37,617 bases of DNA from Blastocatellia bacterium (lineage in GTDB: Bacteria > Acidobacteriota > Blastocatellia > RBC074), in NCBI GenBank assembly GCA_016789725.1, contig JAEUQN010000055.1, positions 1 to 37,617 of the forward strand, written 5' to 3'. The notes beneath the pieces are model-generated. The model worked only from the letters and a program-made list of their open reading frames with translations, was not told the origin of the DNA and did no database searches. Shown piece after piece: positions 31,931 through 37,617 of this stretch (its first letter is position 1; every line of letters starts with the position of its first letter). The translations under genes were made by a program, and so were the position numbers.

Positions 31931-33061
31931 TTAAGGGAATAATGTTCGCTGTATCAGCCAGTAGCCGCCTGCAATGGCTACGAGCAAAGAACAAACAGGA
32001 ACCAGACTAGAAGCAAAACGTGGTTGTTGCCGCAATTTCCAGATAATAGGCCACACCAGCAACGCAATGGCAAGCTGCCCCAACTCTACGCCAATATTGA
32101 ATGACACGAGTGGAACCGCAATCCCGCTGCCGCCTGCGCCGATATTCAATTCTTTCAGCACGCCTGCAAAACCGAAGCCGTGAATTAGCCCGAATGCAAA
32201 CGTCAACAACCACCGGCCTTCGATGTCTTTGCCTTTGCGCCAGATATTTTCCAAACCGATGTACACAATCGAAACCGCAATCATCGGTTCGACAATGCTG
32301 GGCGACAGCGTGACTTTATCGAACGCGGCTAACGCCAGCGTGATTGAATGTGCGATGGTGAACGACGTGACGATTTTGACGACGGAGCCAAGCGTCGCGG
32401 CGACTAATAACAAAGCGAGCAAAAAGCATAAATGATCGAAGCCCAGCAAAATATGTTCGAGGCCCAGAATCAGAAATTGCTTGAAGGTGTGCCACCGTCC
32501 AAGCGCCGCCGATAATTCGCCTGCGGCCACTTCGGCGGTGGTATTGTTGGCGTCCAGTAATCGTTCCGCAATCGTGTTGCCCGCCCCATTGGTGAGCTTG
32601 AAATATTCCCGATGCCCGCGTGAGAGTTTGTCCATGAGGTTGGATTTTATGGACAAGGATGATGATGGAGAGCCAGGATACGTGAGCGAAAAATAAGCGG
32701 TGTCGCGCCCGTCTTCGGCTTTGGCAATGCGAACCTGAGCTTCGCTCGGTGGCACGACTGCTCCGTCAACATTGACGATGATAGCATTGCGCGCTAATTC
32801 TTCCAGTTGCGATTTCGCCGCGTTGAATTCTTCCGACGTAATCGTGCGATCCATATCTTTATCCACCATCACTGCGCCTTCGATGTCTACATAATTGTAA
32901 ACGAGCAGCGCGGTCAGGCGATTGCTTTCAAGCTTGACATCTACATTGCTCAAGCCGGGATCGTGCGCTAAAGCGGGCGTTGCCAGAAACAGCCACAGGA
33001 TCAGGCCAAGGCCCATGAATATTATTTCTTCTCGCTTTTCGGTCGTCCGCGATGCTGCCAT
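31931..33061 (-). CDS. HupE/UreJ-like membrane protein with EF-hand-like loop
   Basis: A 376-residue protein of the HupE/UreJ_2 type. A signal segment (FMGLGLILWLFLATPALAH) leads into an extracytoplasmic domain (35-190) that holds a canonical 12-residue EF-hand-like loop DKDMDRTITSEE (67-78). Residues 195-370 form about six membrane helices with the family histidines: H203 and H210 (EHILLGFDH), H238 (TIAHS) and H294 (GLIHGFGFAG). The wider family includes nickel/cobalt permeases, so metal uptake is plausible but unproven for this subgroup. The ATG at 33061 has GAAGGA 5 bases upstream, favouring it over the ATG at 33016. It precedes the TonB receptor on the same strand. Confidence 0.88.
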   Translation of the reverse strand: MAASRTTEKREEIIFMGLGLILWLFLATPALAHDPGLSNVDVKLESNRLTALLVYNYVDIEGAVMVDKDMDRTITSEEFNAAKSQLEELARNAIIVNVDGAVVPPSEAQVRIAKAEDGRDTAYFSLTYPGSPSSSLSIKSNLMDKLSRGHREYFKLTNGAGNTIAERLLDANNTTAEVAAGELSAALGRWHTFKQFLILGLEHILLGFDHLCFLLALLLVAATLGSVVKIVTSFTIAHSITLALAAFDKVTLSPSIVEPMIAVSIVYIGLENIWRKGKDIEGRWLLTFAFGLIHGFGFAGVLKELNIGAGGSGIAVPLVSFNIGVELGQLAIALLVWPIIWKLRQQPRFASSLVPVCSLLVAIAGGYWLIQRTLFP

Positions 33062-33186
33062 GTTAATCCTTCAAGAAAGGGTAATTCCGATAAACCGAAT
33101 AAAACGGGTCAGTTCTTTTGTTGCCGCCGCACAGACGTTTTACCAGATCGCTGGCAAACCGCAAAATGCTGGCGTTTTCTGGGCGG

Positions 33187-34224
33187 TTACTGACATTGGA
33201 TCGTAAAGGCGACCGTGATAATTCGCCCCGCACGCTGAAACTGGGTCCAAATGCGATAGGTTCCAGCCGCCGGAAACATGGCTCGAAACTCGACCACCGG
33301 GCCGCCGCGCGGTTTCGTGTGTGTGCTGTCGGGCAACATTTCGGTGGGATGAGAATGAAGGTATTCGGATTGGTCGGCGTTCAGGATCAAGGTATGTCCC
33401 CACGCCCCCAAATATGGCTCCAGATCGCGGATCGGCTGGCCTGTTTGTGCGTCCGCGAGGTGATAACGAAGCGGCACTAAAACACCAGCCGTTAGAGGCT
33501 TCCCGCCCCAATCAAGCTGAATGCGTGTGCCTTCCACTGTTTTTACGAGCGTTTTATCCGCGCGGAGTGTCACCGTCGCCCTCGTCGCGGGCTTTCCGGC
33601 TGTCACCAACTCACGGTGCAGAACTTGCAGCGTGCCGCCCACCGGAAAGAAATCGGTGTGCAGTTTGTAGCGACCAGTGCGCGGCAACACGGTTTCCACC
33701 GTGAAGCTGCTGTCCGATTCGATTTGGGGATGCAAATGCTGATATTCCTCTAAATCCTGACTGACAACGAACAAGTGAAATAACTTTTCGTGGTTGATAA
33801 CATAATCCTTCACCCGCGCGCCTGTTTGCGGATGTGAAATGATCAATTGCAATTTCACCTTTTGGCCTGCTTGAGGGCGCGAAGGGGTCGAACGCACCTG
33901 AAGCTTGTACTCTCCCTGCATGGAGGGCGTCAGGACTTTGAGCGGCATCCCGCATTTTGGACAAACACCTTCCTGCGCCTGATGCACTTCCGAATGCATG
34001 ACGCAGGTATAGTCGTAGGTAGGAGCCAGTCGCTCCAATTCTTTGAGCCGCTCAGCGGTTGAGAGTTCCGCAAAAGGTCGTGATGGCATTGTTCGTGACG
34101 TTGCCCCTTGTGATGAAGGCGACTCGGTTTTGGGATGGTTTGGAACTTGTGCCTGGACGGAGTTCGTCGTTGCCACTAAAACGATCAAAGTAGCCGTGAC
34201 GAAAAGGGTGATGGATGCGCGCAC
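33187..34224 (-). CDS. Exported heavy-metal-binding-domain protein
   Basis: A 345-residue exported protein. The hydrophobic N-terminus (MRASITLFVTATLIVLVATT, GTG read as Met) is a signal peptide. Residues 70-95 form a heavy-metal-binding domain: YTCVMHSEV, then GVCPKCGMPLKVL (C74, H77, C88, C91, M93), as found in Cu/Ag efflux proteins. Two beta-sandwich halves follow (LQLIISHPQTGARVKDYVIN, LFVVSQDLEEYQHLHPQIES; later HTLILNADQSEYLHSHPTEM), rich in His (QHLHP, LHSHP), probably metal-binding. I choose GTG 34224 since GGAG lies 9 bases upstream; the longer TTG start at 34266 would lie inside the preceding terminator hairpin. Confidence 0.86.
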   Translation of the reverse strand: MRASITLFVTATLIVLVATTNSVQAQVPNHPKTESPSSQGATSRTMPSRPFAELSTAERLKELERLAPTYDYTCVMHSEVHQAQEGVCPKCGMPLKVLTPSMQGEYKLQVRSTPSRPQAGQKVKLQLIISHPQTGARVKDYVINHEKLFHLFVVSQDLEEYQHLHPQIESDSSFTVETVLPRTGRYKLHTDFFPVGGTLQVLHRELVTAGKPATRATVTLRADKTLVKTVEGTRIQLDWGGKPLTAGVLVPLRYHLADAQTGQPIRDLEPYLGAWGHTLILNADQSEYLHSHPTEMLPDSTHTKPRGGPVVEFRAMFPAAGTYRIWTQFQRAGRIITVAFTIQCQ

Positions 34225-34240
34225 GATGTTTGGCTCCAAT

Positions 34241-34281
34241 TGGGAAAAGAAAGCCGTACTCCCCAACGGAAATACGGCTTT
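34241..34281 (-). terminator. Terminator of the beta-helix gene
   Basis: AAAGCCGTA (34250-34258) pairs perfectly with TACGGCTTT (34273-34281); on the minus strand the hairpin runs into a T-rich tail (CTTTTCCC). It lies 29 bases past the beta-helix stop and just before the heavy-metal-binding gene, so these two genes have separate transcripts or partial read-through. Confidence 0.7.
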
Positions 34282-34310
34282 GCAGTTTAAGTGATCACGC
34301 CAGGTTTCCC

Positions 34311-35171
34311 TCAGCGAAGGATCAGAATGCGGCTGAAATTCACCGGATTATCAAAGGCCGTGACGTTGCGCGCCTCGACATACGAGGGCGAGATGCTGGC
34401 AAGGCCCTGATAGAAGTTGCCGCTGACGGTGGAGTTCACCACTGACCCTTGTGACTGCCCTTCAAAGGTAATTCCGTTGCCGGGAGCCGGTGTGGTGGTG
34501 CCAGGAAAATCGCCGGTTGCGCCTACGCGAAAGCCGGTGGAGCTGACCTGTGAATTCGTAATCAGCACTTTGCTTTGCCCCAGCACATGAATTCCGTGAT
34601 TCACATTGCCTTCCAATCGAACGTTATCCAGCGTCACCCGTGACGTTGCCTGAACCTGGATGCCTTCTATCCAGTTGCGGACCACCAGATTGCGCAACGT
34701 CACATACCGATTGGCGGGTGATGTGATGATGATGCCGGGTTGTCCCTGCCGCACCACATTCGTACTTCCAGAAAATTGTGCCGCTCGCGTGCCGGTTGCG
34801 ACGGCGTCAATGGTGGCCTCAACGCCGGGAGTCGCTTCAATGGTAGTGTTGCCGTTGGCGTTGGTGATGTTGAGTTGTTCGTGAAAGCGACCTGACGTGA
34901 CGATGACGACGCGTCCGTTGTGATTGGCTGCGCCATTGGCCGCGCCTAAGGCCGCTGTGATCGTGCCAAAGATGCGGTCATCGCCGTCGGTATCTTCGGC
35001 AGTGCCAAGATTGCCGTCGCGGTCAAAATCTTCTTCGCCTTCGACCAGCACGGGATGATTGGCGGAAGCGTTGGTGAGCGTCCAAACGCTGGCACCAAAG
35101 ATGAGTGTGGCTGTTAGTAGCCCCATAAATACTGATGATTTGAATTCCCAAATAAATTTGTTGTGTTGCAT
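34311..35171 (-). CDS. Secreted right-handed beta-helix protein
   Basis: A 286-residue exported protein. The N-terminus is a signal peptide (FMGLLTATLIFGASVWTLTN) followed by an acidic, Asp-rich calcium-type segment (EGEEDFDRDGNLGTAEDTDG, residues 44-63). Residues 70-280 are parallel beta-helix (NosD/pectate-lyase-like) rungs: VTLRNLVVRNWIEGIQVQ, RVTLDNVRLEGNVNHGIHVL, KVLITNSQVSSTGFRV and SQGSVVNSTVSGNFYQGL. No catalytic triad is recognisable, so binding or structural roles are as likely as polysaccharide lyase activity. Start ATG 35171 follows GGAGGAAAG; an ATG at 35258 upstream overlaps the DUF4331 terminator. Terminators lie on both sides, so it is probably monocistronic. Confidence 0.85.
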   Translation of the reverse strand: MQHNKFIWEFKSSVFMGLLTATLIFGASVWTLTNASANHPVLVEGEEDFDRDGNLGTAEDTDGDDRIFGTITAALGAANGAANHNGRVVIVTSGRFHEQLNITNANGNTTIEATPGVEATIDAVATGTRAAQFSGSTNVVRQGQPGIIITSPANRYVTLRNLVVRNWIEGIQVQATSRVTLDNVRLEGNVNHGIHVLGQSKVLITNSQVSSTGFRVGATGDFPGTTTPAPGNGITFEGQSQGSVVNSTVSGNFYQGLASISPSYVEARNVTAFDNPVNFSRILILR

Positions 35172-35218
35172 AGAAAATCTTTCCTCCGTTTGATTTTGTG
35201 GGAATGAGTTAAGGGGCA

Positions 35219-35253
35219 GAGAAAAGTGACACAGGGCCGATGCCCTGTGCCAC
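35219..35253 (-). terminator. Rho-independent terminator of the DUF4331 gene
   Basis: GTGACACAGGGC (35226-35237) and GCCCTGTGCCAC (35242-35253) form a 12-base stem with one mismatch and a CGAT loop. On the minus strand TTTTCTCT follows directly. It sits 18 bases past the DUF4331 stop and is the clearest terminator in the window. Confidence 0.85.
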
Positions 35254-35270
35254 GACAATGGGTGTCAAGC

Positions 35271-36812
35271 TTACTTCGCAAAATTCGGGACGCGTCCGTT
35301 TTGCGGTGTAGGTTCATATGGGAAGGTCTTATTAAAGCCCTGGTCATTGCCCGTTACGCCATCGTAATTGCCCATGAACGGATCGCTGATTTTGGGATTG
35401 TTGCCATCTCGTAAATCCGAAAGCAACGCAATGATTGCGATGTCTACGACGTCATCACCAAAGCGGCGACCATTGGGCCATCCGCCCGGAACGTAGAATT
35501 TGTTGGCGTCCGCGCCCAATACTTTGCCCGACAAGCGGAATGGATGACCCGCCGCCGGGCTTTCCAGTACGTCACCGCCAAAGATGCCCAGCCGCGAAAA
35601 ACCAGCATCATCCGGGTTTTTGGCATCGGTCTTGCCGTTGCCTGCCAAACGGGTGCGCGAGGTCGAGAGGTCCACTTTGATGACATCGGGAATAAAGATG
35701 GCCGCGATGTCGGCGCGATCTTTGTCAATCGCTAATGTCGCGCCTTTGCCGATGATCAGGTTGATGAGCGTCGCCAGTTCGGGGTTTTCAGCATAGCGTT
35801 TGAAGAGCAAACGATCTACCGTTGGCAAGGTGCGGCTGTACAAATCCTTGTCCGCCAGGGCCACTAAGCCTTCATTGAAAAGCGGATTACCTTGCCGCGC
35901 AACTTGCACATATTGAGCGTTGCGTGAGGTGCGTTCGGCGCGTCCTCCACCATCAAGGGCGCGCGAAACCGCAGCGACCGGACGGCTGGTGGTTGCAAAC
36001 ACCCCGACGGTTTGTTGATCGCCGCCAAGTTCAGACATTGGAATGCGCAGCGCCATCAGATGAACATTGAATCCGCCCTGTGCGTCTTTGCCCGGATTGC
36101 GCAATTGCAGCAGATCAAAGATGGATTGCACATCGGCATAAAACCCATCATCGCGTTGTCCGGCAAAGGCCCAATAGCCATTGCGGAATTTGAAGATGCC
36201 TTGCTTTGTATACTTGTCTAATTCGGCTTCGGTCGCCACGCCTTTGCGCGCGGGATTTTCGCCATTGTCGCCTTCGTTGTAAAACGGGGTCGCAATGCCC
36301 TGGTTGTTGGGTGGAACTAATCCGCCGCCAATCGTCAAGCGGCTGCCGGTGCGATTGTTGAGGCGTGTGATCGTGTAGGATTGCGTCAGGTTTTGATTGG
36401 CATCGCCGACGTCTTGAATGACGCCGAGGTACGATTGCAGGATCGTTTTGGTGGATTTGAAGTCGGTGTCGAATTCAAAGCGATAGGTCATCGTGGGATA
36501 GCCAATCGTCAAATCGTTGCCGCGTGCGATGTGAATTTCATAGCGCACGTTTTCATCAAAGTTGTATTTGTTCGGGCCAATGCCGGGGTTCTGGTGCGGG
36601 TAAACGCCCAGTGCGACAGTCAAATATTTTTGCCCATCGGCTTCGGTGACGAAGGCGTATACGTCGGTTGTGTTGGCCGATGGATCGCGGGTGATGAGTG
36701 GCGCATCCATGTGGCTGGAGGCCAGCGCGTCGAAGGGGACGCTGAGCAAGGTCATGGTTGCCGCCAACACGAACGCGAGTCCACGTTTGAGTTGTGCTGA
36801 TAAAGCTTTCAT
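35271..36812 (-). CDS. DUF4331 family exported protein
   Basis: A 513-residue protein with a signal peptide (MKALSAQLKRGLAFVLAATM, cleavage near ALAS). The mature part opens with the family hallmark SSHMDAPLITRDPSANTTDV, then YLTVALGVYPHQNPGIGPNK, YEIHIARGNDLTIGYPTMTY, and ends DPFMGNYDGVTGNDQGFNKT. DUF4331 proteins are secreted or periplasmic proteins of unknown function, often next to TPR proteins as here. The HMD/D-rich start might bind metal, but no ligand set is established. AGGAGAA precedes the ATG by about 7 bases. It follows the TPR gene by 91 bases and is closed by a strong terminator. Confidence 0.93.
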   Translation of the reverse strand: MKALSAQLKRGLAFVLAATMTLLSVPFDALASSHMDAPLITRDPSANTTDVYAFVTEADGQKYLTVALGVYPHQNPGIGPNKYNFDENVRYEIHIARGNDLTIGYPTMTYRFEFDTDFKSTKTILQSYLGVIQDVGDANQNLTQSYTITRLNNRTGSRLTIGGGLVPPNNQGIATPFYNEGDNGENPARKGVATEAELDKYTKQGIFKFRNGYWAFAGQRDDGFYADVQSIFDLLQLRNPGKDAQGGFNVHLMALRIPMSELGGDQQTVGVFATTSRPVAAVSRALDGGGRAERTSRNAQYVQVARQGNPLFNEGLVALADKDLYSRTLPTVDRLLFKRYAENPELATLINLIIGKGATLAIDKDRADIAAIFIPDVIKVDLSTSRTRLAGNGKTDAKNPDDAGFSRLGIFGGDVLESPAAGHPFRLSGKVLGADANKFYVPGGWPNGRRFGDDVVDIAIIALLSDLRDGNNPKISDPFMGNYDGVTGNDQGFNKTFPYEPTPQNGRVPNFAK

Positions 36813-36903
36813 TCAAGTTCTCCTTACAGTAAGGCAAACGGATAGTTTGCCAGGTTGAGTAGAAAGTAATTTGTGATGTCAAAACGCAAACGGTCGGTCT
36901 GCG

Positions 36904-37617
36904 CTACTTGGTTGCTGCCAGTTGCTGATTCAATTCTTCTCGTTCGGATGGCAACAAGAGTTGTCGGATGGAATAAGCTTGTTTGAAATATTGTCGGGCC
37001 TCGGCTTTCTGGCCCGCCTGCGCCGCGATGGTCCCTGCGTGGAAAAACAGACGCGCGTCTTTGGTGCCTTCCGCCATCGCCTTTTTTATCGCCTCTTGCG
37101 CCTCGGTCATTTTCCCGGTGGCCCGCAACGCCCACGCCAATGCGTCATAGGTGAACACATCGGCGCGGGCTTCGAGTTCCGTTTGCACAAGCCGAAACGC
37201 TTTTTCGGAAGACTCGTTACGGGTGGCGAGGAATAGCGCGAGCGTCCGTGGATCATCCTGTGCGCCTTTGGTTGTCAAGGTCGCCTCGACTTTGACTGCT
37301 TCTTCAATCTTGCCCGCACCGCGCAAGGCTTCAGCCAATGTCCATTGATATTCAGGCAACGGATTTAGAGAGGCAGCTTGTGTCAGCGGCGCAATGGCTT
37401 CGGTGAAATGATTGTCTGCGAGCAGCATGCGGCCTTTGAGGAGCAGTGCGGGCGCGTAATCGTTTTGCAATTCCAGCGCGGCCTGAATGCCTTGTTGGGC
37501 CTTGTCTGATTTGCCGAGCTGCCATTCGTACAAGGCCAGCCGCGTGTAGGCCCACGCCGAAGATTCGCGGTCTTGCGGGCTGCCGGATTGGGCGGCCATC
37601 AACGCCAATTCAGCCGC
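36904..37617 (-). CDS. TPR-repeat protein, 5' end outside window
   Basis: The reading frame runs open to the window edge, giving 237 C-terminal residues of a longer protein. It consists of tetratricopeptide-type helices throughout: SSAWAYTRLALYEWQLGKSD, KAQQGIQAALELQNDYAPAL, LLKGRMLLADNHFTEAIAPL, ARLFFHAGTIAAQAGQKAEA and a final QYFKQAYSIRQLLLPSEREE. TPRs mediate protein-protein contacts; no catalytic domain is visible in this part. DUF4331 and TPR genes are commonly neighbours, so the two products may interact in the envelope; whether this one is exported cannot be told because its N-terminus is missing. The ATG at 37608-equivalent positions is internal and not the start. Confidence 0.85.
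   Translation of the reverse strand, partial: AAELALMAAQSGSPQDRESSAWAYTRLALYEWQLGKSDKAQQGIQAALELQNDYAPALLLKGRMLLADNHFTEAIAPLTQAASLNPLPEYQWTLAEALRGAGKIEEAVKVEATLTTKGAQDDPRTLALFLATRNESSEKAFRLVQTELEARADVFTYDALAWALRATGKMTEAQEAIKKAMAEGTKDARLFFHAGTIAAQAGQKAEARQYFKQAYSIRQLLLPSEREELNQQLAATK

Overview
The window most likely comes from an Acidobacteriota chromosome, perhaps class Blastocatellia. This rests on family content rather than any marker gene: an Oar-like TonB-dependent receptor with an N-terminal carboxypeptidase-regulatory domain, a Ser/Thr kinase with the short N-terminal helical region usual in acidobacterial kinases, a Kelch protein ending in a Solibacter-type C-terminal domain (TIGR03437-like), and a dehydrogenase/HEAT/cytochrome fusion of the Pirellula/Verrucomicrobium type. 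I see no rRNA or tRNA genes, no insertion sequence and no CRISPR array. Genes are densely packed and no gene-free gap exceeds 300 bases. Most genes from base 14000 rightwards lie on the minus strand.

Layout. Bases 1-9735 hold small-molecule and housekeeping-type genes: a truncated SDR, a MgtC/DUF4010 membrane protein, a YjbR-like protein, an ABM monooxygenase, an NTF2-like/LytS/LytT signalling unit, a ThuA-domain protein divergent from a second SDR, and an overlapping trio (alpha/beta hydrolase, amidohydrolase, Kelch protein). Bases 9736-13769 look like a small accessory island: a signal-rich intergenic region, a MerR-like regulator, an 890-residue adenine-specific DNA methyltransferase and an overlapping HNH endonuclease, with codon use more AT-rich than the flanks. 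A possible decayed gene end follows (13896-14038).

Bases 14039-29462 carry a Ser/Thr kinase followed by a giant Oar-like outer-membrane receptor, a lipoprotein dehydrogenase/cytochrome, a transglutaminase-like and a cupin protein, then a DUF5107/TPR protein paired with an L-rhamnose mutarotase, and a divergent Kelch/TIGR03437 protein. This suggests extracytoplasmic sugar or polymer use.

Bases 29534-37617 form a one-strand cluster, in transcription order: TPR protein (cut by the window edge), DUF4331 protein, secreted beta-helix protein, heavy-metal-binding-domain protein, HupE/UreJ-like membrane protein and TonB-dependent receptor. Two hairpin terminators inside it show several transcripts, but the content suggests a coherent envelope module possibly linked to metal uptake or handling. 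With the MerR-methyltransferase-HNH island it is the best candidate for an undescribed system.

Several intergenic gaps contain long inverted repeats made of short AT-rich units (6473-6583, 19671-19771, 23976-24091, 9858-9903). They look like dispersed genomic repeats that may also act as terminators. All family assignments were made by eye from translated sequence; no database search was run.
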